Shown: positions 1-8,657 of the stretch, in pieces
Layout: each line of letters opens with the position of its first letter
How positions within the stretch are numbered: position 1 is the stretch's first letter
Origin: Paenibacillus nasutitermitis
Lineage (GTDB): Bacteria > Bacillota > Bacilli > Paenibacillales > Paenibacillaceae
DNA: 64,000 bases
NCBI RefSeq assembly: GCF_014641075.1
Contig: NZ_BMHP01000002.1
Coordinates: 1,054,001 to 1,118,000 of the forward strand
Reading direction: 5' to 3'
Translations under genes and position numbers: made by a program
Notes under the pieces: generated by a model
What the model saw: only the letters and a program-made list of their open reading frames with translations
What the model was told of the DNA's origin: nothing
Databases searched by the model: none

Positions 1-634
1 TGCGTAGAAATGTATTCGCGCGCGAGAAAGGACGGCTGCCAAAAAAGCCCCGATGGGCAGCAAACGGGCTTGGATGAGCAGAAGCGATCGTCGCATGTTT
101 GTCTGAGTCAATCGCCCCTGCTTTCTCCTGGGCATGTTTGCCCCATAGAATAAACACAACCGGCGTCTCCCGTTTGTTTAAGGCTGCGATAATCGCATCA
201 GTAAACCGCTCCCAGCCAAGTCCCTGGTGCGATGCCGCAGCGCCTGCCTGAACGGTGAGCACATTATTCAGCAGCAGCACCCCCTGCTTGGCCCATGAGA
301 CCAGATGGCCATGATCGGGAATGGGGCATCCCACATCATCACGCAGCTCCTTGAAAATATTTTGCAGCGAAGGCGGGGCCTTCACCCCGGGTTGTACAGA
401 AAAGCTCAGCCCATGGGCTTGTCCCGGTCCGTGGTAGGGATCCTGTCCCAGAATGACGACACTCGTCTTCTCATATGAGGTATAATGCAGCGCATTGAAG
501 ATATCATGCATACCCGGATAAATGGTTTCCCCGCGGTATTTCTCCGCGAGCTGCGCACGAAGCTCCTTGTAATAAGGCAGCTCCAGCTCTTGATCCAAGA
601 TGGCAGCCCAATCATTTTTGAATATTGCAGCCAA
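1..634 (-). CDS. ung: Uracil-DNA glycosylase, family 1 (3' end cut by window edge)
   Basis: Removes uracil from DNA to begin base excision repair; acts in the cytoplasm on the chromosome. About 211 residues are present. The water-activating motif GQDPYHGP lies near residues 63-70 with Asp65 as the catalytic residue, and the HPSPF motif with the catalytic His lies near the edge, followed by a HRGFFGS motif. Only the last few residues should be missing. The start is TTG at 634: a TAG stop lies just upstream in frame and AGGGAGG precedes the TTG, so no ATG start is possible. It lies downstream of a tRNA cluster and a terminator, so it probably has its own promoter. Confidence 0.95.
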   Translation of the reverse strand, partial: MAAIFKNDWAAILDQELELPYYKELRAQLAEKYRGETIYPGMHDIFNALHYTSYEKTSVVILGQDPYHGPGQAHGLSFSVQPGVKAPPSLQNIFKELRDDVGCPIPDHGHLVSWAKQGVLLLNNVLTVQAGAAASHQGLGWERFTDAIIAALNKRETPVVFILWGKHAQEKAGAIDSDKHATIASAHPSPFAAHRGFFGSRPFSRANTFLR

Positions 635-656
635 TTGAATTCCTCCCTAAAAGAAA

Positions 657-715
657 TTAAAAAAAACACCTCATCGAACCCCCATCTGCTGACGAGGATC
701 ACGGCTATGAGGTGC
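657..715 (-). terminator. Rho-independent terminator downstream of the tRNA cluster
   Basis: Read on the minus strand, the arms GCACCTCAT and ATGAGGTG enclose a long loop and are followed by eight T residues. It sits between the tRNA-Leu 3' end and ung, so it probably ends the tRNA transcript. The large loop makes it weaker than a compact hairpin. Confidence 0.6.
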
Positions 716-779
716 TCTTTCCTTCCGAGCGTTCAGCGAACGGGATCGGTATGTATGCAAGAGTCTTATGAGTACAACT

Positions 780-868
780 TGGTGCCGAGGACGGGAATCG
801 AACCCGTACGGTGGTCACCCACCGCAGGATTTTAAGTCCTGTGCGTCTGCCAGTTCCGCCACCCCGGC
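780..868 (-). tRNA. tRNA-Leu (anticodon UAA)
   Basis: An 89-nt cloverleaf with encoded CCA. The anticodon loop CTTAAAA gives anticodon UAA, which reads UUA and UUG. A long class II variable arm (about GCGGTGGGTGACCACCGT) is typical of leucine tRNA. The T-arm GGTTCGATTCC is intact. It is the last gene of a three-tRNA minus-strand cluster. Confidence 0.95.
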
Positions 869-890
869 ATGGTAAGTGACGTGTATGTGA

Positions 891-967
891 TGGTGGGCCC
901 TGAGGGACTCGAACCCCCGACCAATCGGTTATGAGCCGACCGCTCTAACCAGCTGAGCTAAGGGCCC
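891..967 (-). tRNA. tRNA with CAU anticodon, most likely tRNA-Ile2
   Basis: A 77-nt cloverleaf with encoded CCA and anticodon CAU in loop CTCATAA. The GGGCCCTTAGCTCAG acceptor and D-arm and the CTCATAA loop resemble the bacterial minor isoleucine tRNA, whose C34 is changed to lysidine by TilS so that it reads AUA. Elongator tRNA-Met usually has TTCATAC in the loop, so that is the less likely reading. The modification itself cannot be seen in DNA. Confidence 0.8.
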
Positions 968-988
968 TTAAGATAATAATCGAAAGGT

Positions 989-1065
<77 letters not shown>

Positions 1066-1162
1066 AAAGTACCATTTTCACAACAACGTCATTTCAATGG
1101 CGACAAGATATAATATACAACACATTCCAATATTAAGTCAAGATAATTTTTTCAGCTGATGC

Positions 1163-1327
1163 TTAAGGAATATAGCGTACACCGAATCGTCCCTTTTTTG
1201 ATTGGAAGACTTCAATTTCCCGAGGACACTCATAGCCGTAAATCCACCAGTCATTCTCCATACGGCTTACCAGACAACCCGCTTGAAACTTCGTTTCATA
1301 CAACCGGACCCAATAGATCCATCGCAT
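1163..1327 (-). CDS. Small uncharacterised protein, 54 aa
   Basis: I do not recognise this protein. An ATG at 1327 follows AGGGAGG at nine bases, a strong ribosome site. The product is 54 residues and aromatic- and arginine-rich: MRWIYWVRLYE at the start, WWIYGYE in the middle, RFGVRYIP at the end. It has no clear membrane segment or signal peptide. It lies between the solute-binding lipoprotein operon terminator and the tRNA cluster, in the same direction. Support is the ribosome site, the open frame, and the absence of any overlapping gene. Function is unknown. Confidence 0.6.
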   Translation of the reverse strand: MRWIYWVRLYETKFQAGCLVSRMENDWWIYGYECPREIEVFQSKKGRFGVRYIP

Positions 1328-1399
1328 GAAAATCAACCTCCCTGACCATTTTTTCCATAGATTGCCCAGGAGCAGGTCAAGCTAGCCTCCCTTTTGCGT

Positions 1400-1433
1400 A
1401 AAAAAAAAACTGCCGCACTCATTTGTGCGGCAG
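1400..1433 (-). terminator. Terminator of the MacAB-like/solute-binding operon
   Basis: On the minus strand a perfect 9-bp stem, CTGCCGCAC with GTGCGGCAG, and a six-base loop are followed by nine T residues. It begins about ten bases after the stop codon of the lipoprotein gene at 1444. Confidence 0.92.
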
Positions 1434-1443
1434 CATAAGAGGT

Positions 1444-2982
1444 TTAACCCCCGTAAGTCCCTCCCATCACGCCGCCTCCATTAACGGGTTCCAGCGTGGC
1501 GTTAGGATTTTGCTTAAGTTTTTGCAGAAATGCATCGCCTTTGGTCTGCCATTCCTTGAGGGCTGCATCGACGGATTTCTTCCCGCTGAGTACCTCCTGG
1601 AATAATGGCTGGCCAAGTTGATTGACTGACCACAGATTCGGTTTCTCCCGGTTTAACTTGTCGAAATCGATATCCTGCGGTGGAGTAGGTTTAAGCGCAT
1701 AGAAGGCACCGATGTTGTAGCTCATACCATCCTTAGGCTTGAGGAAGGATTTGCGGGCAACCATCTCATAGGAACTGCGCGACTTCAGCTTCGCCCATTC
1801 CTTGCTGTTGTTAAATTGAATGAATTCCCAGGCATCTTCACTGTTTTGCGCTTTGGAATTGATGGCCATCAGATTGTTCAAATAAATATTTCCCCCAACG
1901 CCTGGGGCTTCGGCAAATGTAGGGACGGTTACAACATCCCAGTCAATCGCTTTGATGTCTTTGTTCTTGGTTGAAAAATCTTTGGCTCTGGCCAGCTCGT
2001 TAATATAGTCATAACCGCCGATTGTCATCGCAACGCGTCCGTTGATGAACAGATCACCCTGGAATGGATTATAAATCTGCTTGGCACTCTTGCTGCCGGC
2101 CGCGGCATCGCCATTATCCACATTCATATCCTCTTGTGTCGGCACGATTTTGTTCTTGTACAGCTTCGCCACATCAGACCACACTTTATTCCACTGCGGT
2201 GTATCGACGGTCATTTTCTCGCCTTTTTTATCGAAAGTCGTCAGCTGCAGCGGGGAGGCGTAATTCTGGGTATCATAGAACCCGTCACCGCTCCAACGGT
2301 TGAAGGAGAATCCGAATGTGCGTTTTTTGCCTTCGCCTTTGGAAATACGCTCCGCCAGATTGAATATATCCGGCCACTGCATATTGTCGGTTGGCGGGGT
2401 AAGGCCTGCTTCGGTAAACAAACCTTTGTTATAATAGAGTGCCGATGCGCTGAATGTAGGTGTCAGCGCATAAATGTTATTGTCGCCCGCATCCTTGATC
2501 CCGTCAATGACCGCCGGCACGAAATCTTCAATATCGAATTTGCTGTCCGCAATAAGCGGATCCAGCTGCGTAAGCATATTATCCTGCACCAGACGTTTCA
2601 AATACGAGGAATCCAGCACGACCACATCGACCGGATTGCTGCCTGCAAGCATCTCCTTCAGTTTCTCATAAGGATCGGGCTGTTTGGTGTTCTCGTCCTG
2701 CTGCTGAAAACGCTGATCATCATAATTGATTGCAGCTGCAATTTCAATATCAACATTAGGATGCGTAAGCTCGTAAGAGTCCGTAAATTGTTGGCGCAGG
2801 TATGGCTCGTTGTCCGAATTGGAATACATGAATCCTATGCGCAGCACACTGCGTTTCGTATCGCTGCCGCTGTCGCCTTTCGAGCAGGCAGCAAGCATAC
2901 CCGATACGAGAGCCATAGATAAGGTAATGGCAGAGGCCTTGAGAATAATCGATTTCCCTTTAGGTTTGAGCTTTTGTTCCAT
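1444..2982 (-). CDS. Extracellular solute-binding lipoprotein (ABC sugar-binding type)
   Basis: A 512-aa membrane-anchored receptor of the family-1 solute-binding type that normally serves sugar ABC importers. Residues 1-33 form a lipoprotein signal: a KPKGK basic region, a hydrophobic core, and lipobox LAAC with Cys33 as the lipidated residue. The rest has the usual two-lobe length and motifs, for example ALTPTFSASALYYNK and the INGRVAMTIGG segment. The ATG follows GGAGGG. It starts six bases after the preceding ATPase gene and is the last gene of an export-type operon. No importer permease of the MalF/MalG type is present in the window. It may sense a ligand for the exporter or work with a permease elsewhere; both are inference. 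Confidence 0.88.
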   Translation of the reverse strand: MEQKLKPKGKSIILKASAITLSMALVSGMLAACSKGDSGSDTKRSVLRIGFMYSNSDNEPYLRQQFTDSYELTHPNVDIEIAAAINYDDQRFQQQDENTKQPDPYEKLKEMLAGSNPVDVVVLDSSYLKRLVQDNMLTQLDPLIADSKFDIEDFVPAVIDGIKDAGDNNIYALTPTFSASALYYNKGLFTEAGLTPPTDNMQWPDIFNLAERISKGEGKKRTFGFSFNRWSGDGFYDTQNYASPLQLTTFDKKGEKMTVDTPQWNKVWSDVAKLYKNKIVPTQEDMNVDNGDAAAGSKSAKQIYNPFQGDLFINGRVAMTIGGYDYINELARAKDFSTKNKDIKAIDWDVVTVPTFAEAPGVGGNIYLNNLMAINSKAQNSEDAWEFIQFNNSKEWAKLKSRSSYEMVARKSFLKPKDGMSYNIGAFYALKPTPPQDIDFDKLNREKPNLWSVNQLGQPLFQEVLSGKKSVDAALKEWQTKGDAFLQKLKQNPNATLEPVNGGGVMGGTYGG

Positions 2983-2988
2983 AACTGG

Positions 2989-3870
2989 TTATCCCTCCAA
3001 TGATTTTGGCGACGATATAATAATACGCTCGCCATCGAATTCCATCGATGCTTTATCGGTGATCTGTAAAGCTGTTAAATAACTTTTGGGTATTTGCAGC
3101 CTGCCAACTCGGTCGACCACCACATATTCCTCATGAACCTCGCCTTTTCCATGCTGCGACAAGCTGATATTTCCGTCTGCATCTATGTTGGGATTGCGCT
3201 TGATAAATTCCGTACTTGTCAGTCCGTCACGGATCGCAACCACCCGGTCAACCTTGCCGGCCAGCGACAAATCATGGGTTACGATAACAATGGTAATGCC
3301 GATTTCGCGGTTTAATTTGCGGAAGATATCCATGATCATATCCGAGGTCCTGGAATCGACCGAGCCTGTCGGCTCATCGGCAAGGAGCATCTTCGGACGG
3401 TTGGACAACGAAATCGCTATGGCTACCCTTTGCTGCTCCCCGCCTGACAGCTGGTGAAGCTTGTTATGCATCCGCTCCTTGAGTCCCACCCATTCCAGGA
3501 GCTGTTTGGCATATGCACGATCGAGCTTGGAAGAGAGCATCATCGGCATCTCCACATTCTCCAATGCGCTCAGATAGGGCAGCAGATTGCGCGCATTGTT
3601 CTGCCAGATGAAACCGACAGTATCTCGTTTGTATTCGACCAATTGCTCATCGGTAATCTTCAGCAGGTCCCAGGGACCGACATGAACGGAACCGGCGGAG
3701 GGCCGGTCCAGCCCTCCCAATATATTGAGCAGGGTGGATTTCCCGCTGCCGCTGTTTCCGATGATCGCCATCATTTCTCCTTCGCGCACATTCAGGTTCA
3801 GCCCTTGAAGAGCGACGACTTCGAGATCTTCCGTTTTGTAAATTTTAACCAGACCTTCGCAAGATATCAT
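2989..3870 (-). CDS. ABC transporter ATPase with C-terminal AbrB-like domain
   Basis: A 293-aa MacB/LolD-type ATPase. Walker A GNSGSGKS is at 38-45, signature LSGGEQQR at 141-148, Walker B MLLADEP at 161-167, and the switch His is in VTHD at about 199. After the ATPase core (about 220 residues) comes a linker and then residues 248-287, which look like a SpoVT/AbrB swapped-hairpin domain (VVDRVGRLQIPKSYLTAL, then ASMEFDGERIIIS). Such domains usually bind DNA or dimerise. Its start is eight bases after the permease stop, and GGAGAGGAG overlaps that gene's end, so the two are translationally coupled. It probably powers the large FtsX-like permease. The AbrB domain is unusual on a transporter ATPase; its role is unknown. 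Confidence 0.85.
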   Translation of the reverse strand: MISCEGLVKIYKTEDLEVVALQGLNLNVREGEMMAIIGNSGSGKSTLLNILGGLDRPSAGSVHVGPWDLLKITDEQLVEYKRDTVGFIWQNNARNLLPYLSALENVEMPMMLSSKLDRAYAKQLLEWVGLKERMHNKLHQLSGGEQQRVAIAISLSNRPKMLLADEPTGSVDSRTSDMIMDIFRKLNREIGITIVIVTHDLSLAGKVDRVVAIRDGLTSTEFIKRNPNIDADGNISLSQHGKGEVHEEYVVVDRVGRLQIPKSYLTALQITDKASMEFDGERIIISSPKSLEG

Positions 3871-3877
3871 CCTTGTG

Positions 3878-6793
3878 TTAACGCTCCTCTCCCATCTTCA
3901 CCGCCTGGTGCACGCGCAGCCTGCGGATATGCACCAGCAGCAGCGCCGCGCCCAGAAGCATCATGCCCCCTACGACGATATACAGCTGTGTCGTGTCCTT
4001 CGAATCGAAGACCACCCTGAAGGGAGGAACCGAATTCGTAACATTCTCCGAAGTCTGCAGAAAGGGCAGGAACAGCAAGCTTGCTATCTTCCCAATCAGA
4101 ATACCAAGACCGATCGACAAGCCGGCCGTGAATATTTGCTCCAGAAGCAGCATTCCTGTAAGCTGTCTGCGCGACAATCCCATCGCGCGAAGGACACCGA
4201 ACTGCACGATCCTTCCCGATAAATTAAAGAACCAGTAGAGCACATATCCGGTAAGAGAAACGATGATGGAAACCAGGAAGCCCAGACTCAGGATTCCGAA
4301 TACGCCGCCCCTTGTCGGAAGCTTGGATTGCGAAGCAAGCTCAATGCGGACATCCTTCACATCCGCAAGGTCAATGCCTTGTTCCTCCAAAGCTTTCATA
4401 ATCGGCCCAGTAAGTGAACCGGGCTTCATCTTCAGCCATACATCATACGGAATAATCGGGACCTGATCATAGATATAATCCAAATTGGCAATAACGAATG
4501 GCGATTGGTCAGGATATTGGGCCGGCCAGTAAGGCACAATTCCCACGACCACAAATTCAATCATGCCGTCCTGCAAGCCGACCGACACAATATCACCAAG
4601 CTTGAGTTGATATTTCTCGGCAACACTGGAAGGAATAATGGCCGCCTGCTCATACATCCCGAGGTACTTCAAATAATTAAAGGGATGTGCCTGGTACAGA
4701 TCGTCACGAAACCAGGCGACTTTGGAGAAATCGACATTATCAATCCCCATAAGGGTTCCTTGCCCAATGGAACGTCCGGAGACGACTACATTGCCCTTGG
4801 TCTGCAGTACGCGGGCTGCCGATTCCACGCCTTCGAGCTTGCGGAATATTTCAAACGGCGGTTCGGTATAATTCATGCGGGTTGGAACGGAAGAACCGCC
4901 TCCATTGCCTCCCCCACCACCTTGACCGCCGCCACCTTGGCCGCCGCCGTTTCCGCCTTGGCCGCCACCCTGGCCGCCTCCTTGACCGCCACCAGACTGG
5001 CCGCCACCTTGATTTCCTTTATCAATAACCTCTGGCTTGCCCTCCCAGACCGTCTGCATAACAACATCCGTTCCGAACTTGTAGAGCGTGCGCTCCGTCG
5101 AGTTCAGATCGATGGTCCGTGCCGCCGAAGCATTATAAACACCCAGACCAAGCGTAAGAATGAGCAGAATCATCAGTGGATAATAACCTTTGGAAGAACG
5201 GGAAAGCTGGGTAAGCGTCAAATACAGGGGCACCGGCAGCAGCTTCCGCCCCAGCCAATTAAAGAGCTTGAGCAGCCACGGGAACACACGAAGGAAGAAG
5301 AGCCCCATCGCGAAGATCGCCAGCGCCGGTACAAAGAACAGGAACGGCTGGACATTCAGCTGCTCCGACGTCATTCCACTCTGGAATGAAATCATCTGTC
5401 GTTCATTAAACAAATACCAGCCGTAACCGGCTATTCCCAGCAGCACCACATCCATATACCAGCGCTGCCATACCGGTCTTTTGTCCGACCTTGCCATCTG
5501 CTGTTTGTAATTGACAATCGACGATCTCGCATACAGGACAGCCGGAATTACGGTTGCCAGCATAGCAAGGACGACGGCGGCCACGCCGGCAATTATGGCT
5601 TCCGAGGAGAAACCGACCGGAATGGACTGCCGGTTTACAAACTCCAGGAAACCGTTGGCGGAGCCGATACTCTTGGCCATAAACCATCCGATTAAGGGTC
5701 CGATAACCAGCGCGACAGCGCCCAGCAGGATGCTTTCCAGCAAATAAATCCAGATAATCTGTCGCGTACCCGCGCCGCGGCTGCGCAGCACGGCGATATC
5801 GCTGCGCTGTTTATCCAGCGACTGCCTGGCATTCATGGCAATAAAATAGAACACCATTGCCAGCATCGGAGCAGCCAGCGTGAAGAGCAGCAGCTGAAGC
5901 TGGAGGCTCTGTGTCCGGAATTCGCTGAGCAGCTTGGAGAACGAGATCTCCACCTTCGTATCCTTAAGCCGTTGATACAATTCAATATTGAGACGATCCA
6001 GCGTCTTCTCAAGCGGGGACAGCTGGCTGGTCTGGATCTCGCCCAAATCAAAAGCATAATACCAGTTAGCCGTATGCAAAGGTATTTTGCGGTCGGTCAG
6101 GAGCCCCTTCTGAAAGGCGTTTCCGCCAATTTGCAGCGTGCTCATCATCCCTTCAAGTCCTTGATACCAGTATGGATCGGTATCGCTAAGCGGCTTATAA
6201 GCGCCGACAATCTTAACACGCAGCGTCAGATTCAAGCCGCTGTATATCGGATATTCAAACACATCACCGATATGTATATCGCTTCGGTACATCGCTTCTT
6301 CCATGATTACCGCTTCAACAGTATCGTTTTCCCCTACCGAATCGGCGTACCATCTTCCTTGTGTAAGCTCGCTTTTTTCCTCGATTCCACCCATGGAGGT
6401 CAGAGAAAACTGTCGGGAACGGCTGGCATCGACTTTGGTCGGATCTTCCGGCGATATGTCGGCGCTGCGGATCGCCAGATTTTGAACAAAGGTATGGAAT
6501 GGAAATCCGATGTCCGAAGGAACATCCTCTTTGACATAGCGCGATACTTCCGATAATGCCTTCACATCCGTGCTTCCGCCGCCTGTAGCCTGATAGCGCA
6601 TCAACAGCGATCCTGCGGGCAACCCACCGCTTTCTTCCTTCAGCGACTGCGCGACAACCCGTTTGAGGGCGCCATCCGCATACATCGGGATGCTTGTCGC
6701 GAATGCTACGGCAATAATCAGACCGGCAAGCGAGCTAAGCGTCATCCATCGCGTGTTCCACATTTTGCGGAACAAAAAGCGAAATAGCGGCAT
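3878..6793 (-). CDS. Large FtsX-family ABC transporter permease with glycine-rich insert
   Basis: A 971-aa integral membrane protein of the MacB/FtsX type, long enough for the duplicated form. One membrane segment lies near residues 10-30 (LSSLAGLIIAVAFATSIPMY), a large extracytoplasmic region follows, a group of membrane segments lies around 310-540, a second outer domain comes next, and three final segments lie near 830-960 (GILSLGFLVSIIVSLTGYVL and others). About 40 residues near 592-632 are almost only G, Q, N and S in GGGQ repeats, inside the second outer domain. The start at 6793 has AAAGG six bases upstream; the ATG at 6799 abuts that site and is less likely. Flanked by two ATPases and a periplasmic-adaptor-like lipoprotein, it probably moves a peptide or lipid, or transmits a signal, rather than importing sugar. 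Confidence 0.85.
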   Translation of the reverse strand: MPLFRFLFRKMWNTRWMTLSSLAGLIIAVAFATSIPMYADGALKRVVAQSLKEESGGLPAGSLLMRYQATGGGSTDVKALSEVSRYVKEDVPSDIGFPFHTFVQNLAIRSADISPEDPTKVDASRSRQFSLTSMGGIEEKSELTQGRWYADSVGENDTVEAVIMEEAMYRSDIHIGDVFEYPIYSGLNLTLRVKIVGAYKPLSDTDPYWYQGLEGMMSTLQIGGNAFQKGLLTDRKIPLHTANWYYAFDLGEIQTSQLSPLEKTLDRLNIELYQRLKDTKVEISFSKLLSEFRTQSLQLQLLLFTLAAPMLAMVFYFIAMNARQSLDKQRSDIAVLRSRGAGTRQIIWIYLLESILLGAVALVIGPLIGWFMAKSIGSANGFLEFVNRQSIPVGFSSEAIIAGVAAVVLAMLATVIPAVLYARSSIVNYKQQMARSDKRPVWQRWYMDVVLLGIAGYGWYLFNERQMISFQSGMTSEQLNVQPFLFFVPALAIFAMGLFFLRVFPWLLKLFNWLGRKLLPVPLYLTLTQLSRSSKGYYPLMILLILTLGLGVYNASAARTIDLNSTERTLYKFGTDVVMQTVWEGKPEVIDKGNQGGGQSGGGQGGGQGGGQGGNGGGQGGGGQGGGGGNGGGSSVPTRMNYTEPPFEIFRKLEGVESAARVLQTKGNVVVSGRSIGQGTLMGIDNVDFSKVAWFRDDLYQAHPFNYLKYLGMYEQAAIIPSSVAEKYQLKLGDIVSVGLQDGMIEFVVVGIVPYWPAQYPDQSPFVIANLDYIYDQVPIIPYDVWLKMKPGSLTGPIMKALEEQGIDLADVKDVRIELASQSKLPTRGGVFGILSLGFLVSIIVSLTGYVLYWFFNLSGRIVQFGVLRAMGLSRRQLTGMLLLEQIFTAGLSIGLGILIGKIASLLFLPFLQTSENVTNSVPPFRVVFDSKDTTQLYIVVGGMMLLGAALLLVHIRRLRVHQAVKMGEER

Positions 6794-6802
6794 CCCCATC
6801 CT

Positions 6803-7891
6803 TTATCGACCTACGACTTTCTGTCCAGGCGTTAACCCTTTTATAATTTCAATCTCCGTCGGCGTCTGTTCGCCAACTTCGACATCCACTTCGCGTTTGC
6901 CCTGGTCATCCGCAACCTGAACATACGTACGGGAGCCTATTGTCCGCAATGCGGATGGAGGAATAACGATCACGTTTTCCTTGCGCGAAGTCGTGATGCT
7001 GATCGAGAGAAGCGTACCGCGCACTGCTTTTTCAGGCATTTTTGAAAGCTCCACAATCAAAAAGTCCTCGGGACGCTCCGGTTTCTGAGCAGCTCCGCCG
7101 CCGTTTCCGCCGCCATTGCCCCCGTTTCCGCCATTCTCGTCTTCTTTATCGATGACCGGCAGCTGCTTCACCTTGCCGTTCACCTGACCTGCACCGTTTA
7201 TGTCAACCATGACCGGCATACCGACGCTGATTCCCTTCAATTCATCCTGGGACAGTTTGGCCGCAGCGGTTAAACGGCCCGTATCGGCGATAACGCAGAT
7301 AGGATCATAAGCTTTAATCTGATCCCCTTTCATGACAGACACCGACACGACTGTCCCGGTGAATGGAGCGACCAGCGTTGCTTTATTGATTTCTTCCTGG
7401 GCGTCCACAAGCTTTTGGCGTTTCGCTTCAAAGTCCACGACAGCCATTTCAAAATCAATCGGCTCCATTTCATCCTTCTTGCGCAGCGTATCTTTCATCT
7501 GCACTTCGTCTTTCTTGAACTGCAGCTTGTCGGAGCGCAGTGTCTTCACCAGATCTTCGACATCCAGAGATCCAATCGTCTGACCGGCAGTTACCTTCTG
7601 GCCGGCTTTGATGTTTAAATCCTTCAGACGTTTGCCATCCAGCGTAAAATACATCGTTTCTTCCTGCAGCGAAATAATCTTGCCGGTTCCCGTCGTTTTC
7701 GATTCGAGCGTCGTCGTCGTAACATCATACTCCGGCTTCTTCGAAATTTGCGGCGGTGTGATCTCCGGCAATACCTCCTCCTTGTCTTCATTGGGGAGCA
7801 GCGAGCAGCCGCTGGTGAAAACAAGCGCAGCTCCTAAAATAACAGCGGCTGTCCGCTTAAATGAACCTTCCGTCAACCATTTCGTAAACAT
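6803..7891 (-). CDS. MacA/HlyD-family membrane-fusion lipoprotein
   Basis: A 362-aa adaptor subunit of a MacAB-like exporter. Residues 1-29 form a lipoprotein signal ending FTSGC with Cys29. A lipoyl/barrel-sandwich region follows (TGTGKIISLQEE, AGQKVTAGQTIGSL), with a helical hairpin around 125-180 and then VAPFTGTVVSVSVMKGDQI. A glycine- and asparagine-rich loop lies at about 250-266, echoing the insert in the neighbouring permease. ATG at 7891 has GGAGG nine bases upstream. A TTG at 7900 also lies in frame but touches that site, so I reject it. The gene overlaps the end of the upstream ATPase gene by 35 bases, implying coupled translation. Confidence 0.88.
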   Translation of the reverse strand: MFTKWLTEGSFKRTAAVILGAALVFTSGCSLLPNEDKEEVLPEITPPQISKKPEYDVTTTTLESKTTGTGKIISLQEETMYFTLDGKRLKDLNIKAGQKVTAGQTIGSLDVEDLVKTLRSDKLQFKKDEVQMKDTLRKKDEMEPIDFEMAVVDFEAKRQKLVDAQEEINKATLVAPFTGTVVSVSVMKGDQIKAYDPICVIADTGRLTAAAKLSQDELKGISVGMPVMVDINGAGQVNGKVKQLPVIDKEDENGGNGGNGGGNGGGAAQKPERPEDFLIVELSKMPEKAVRGTLLSISITTSRKENVIVIPPSALRTIGSRTYVQVADDQGKREVDVEVGEQTPTEIEIIKGLTPGQKVVGR

Positions 7892-8657
7892 GATCGGCAA
7901 CCTCCAAAATCGTAGGATCGTGCGTTGTCATACATATAGTAACTTGCTCCGTGCGGATAATCGTCTGAAAGACCGACATAATCTGTGCCGACATCTGTGA
8001 ATCAAGATCGGCCGTTGGCTCATCAGCCAGCAGCAGCAGCGGCCGGTGGGCAATCGCCTTGGCAATGGCCACACGCTGCTGCTCACCGCCCGAGAGCTCG
8101 TAGGGCCGGTGATTCATCCGCCTGGTCAGCCCAACCATTTCCAGACAATGCAGCACTCGCGGTTTCCATTCACTCTTGGGCGTTCCCGCCATTCGGAGCG
8201 ACAGTTCGACATTTTCATATGCCGATAATAAGGGCATCAGCGCAAAAGCTTGAAAAATAAAGCCCATCTGCTTGCGCCGGACAGACGTTCTCTGATCGTC
8301 ATTCATTTTATGAAAAGGCAGCTCATGAAAAAAGATCTGCCCCTTGGTCGGCTGATCAAGTCCCCCAATCATGTTAAGCAGTGTTGTCTTGCCGGATCCG
8401 GATCTCCCGCGCAGCATGACAAGCTGCCCGGGAACAAGTTCCATGTTAATGCCCTTCAGCACATGGAGCGGATGGCCGCCCACCTGGAACGTTCGCTCTA
8501 CCGATTCGACAGACAACAGCGGTTTGCCGCTCTCGGCAAGCTGTTTCAGCTCCGGCCTAACGTCTTGATTAACAACATCATAGGTTTCAATTACAGGTTC
8601 TTCCGCAGGCTCAATAACGGCTACAGATTCGGTTTGTTTGCGTCTCCATAATGCCAT
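7857..8657 (-). CDS. ABC transporter ATPase, MacB/LolD type
   Basis: A 266-aa ATPase that probably drives the exporter encoded just downstream. Walker A GRSGSGKT is at 84-91, Q-loop GFIFQAFAL near 132-140, signature LSGGEQQR at 188-195, and Walker B LLLLADEP near 207-214, followed by the switch His in MTTHD. The first 45 residues are an acidic extension ahead of the usual start of the fold (LLSVESVERTF). The ATG follows AAAGGGGG at a slightly long spacing of about 13. It is the first gene of the five-gene operon. It lacks the AbrB tail found on the second ATPase of the same operon. Confidence 0.9.
   Translation of the reverse strand: MALWRRKQTESVAVIEPAEEPVIETYDVVNQDVRPELKQLAESGKPLLSVESVERTFQVGGHPLHVLKGINMELVPGQLVMLRGRSGSGKTTLLNMIGGLDQPTKGQIFFHELPFHKMNDDQRTSVRRKQMGFIFQAFALMPLLSAYENVELSLRMAGTPKSEWKPRVLHCLEMVGLTRRMNHRPYELSGGEQQRVAIAKAIAHRPLLLLADEPTADLDSQMSAQIMSVFQTIIRTEQVTICMTTHDPTILEVADHVYEMVDGRFI

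Noticed and set aside
406..702. 98-codon minus-strand frame in the ung/terminator region
   Set aside because: Wrong frame relative to ung, which has intact catalytic motifs and a good start.
1334..1381. 15-codon TTG frame behind AAGGGAGG, just upstream of the 54-aa gene
   Set aside because: Too short to support, and it sits immediately after an operon terminator; likely chance.
4896..5020. Stand-alone DNA tandem repeat in the permease region
   Set aside because: It is in frame and encodes the glycine-rich segment of the permease, so it is treated as coding low complexity.
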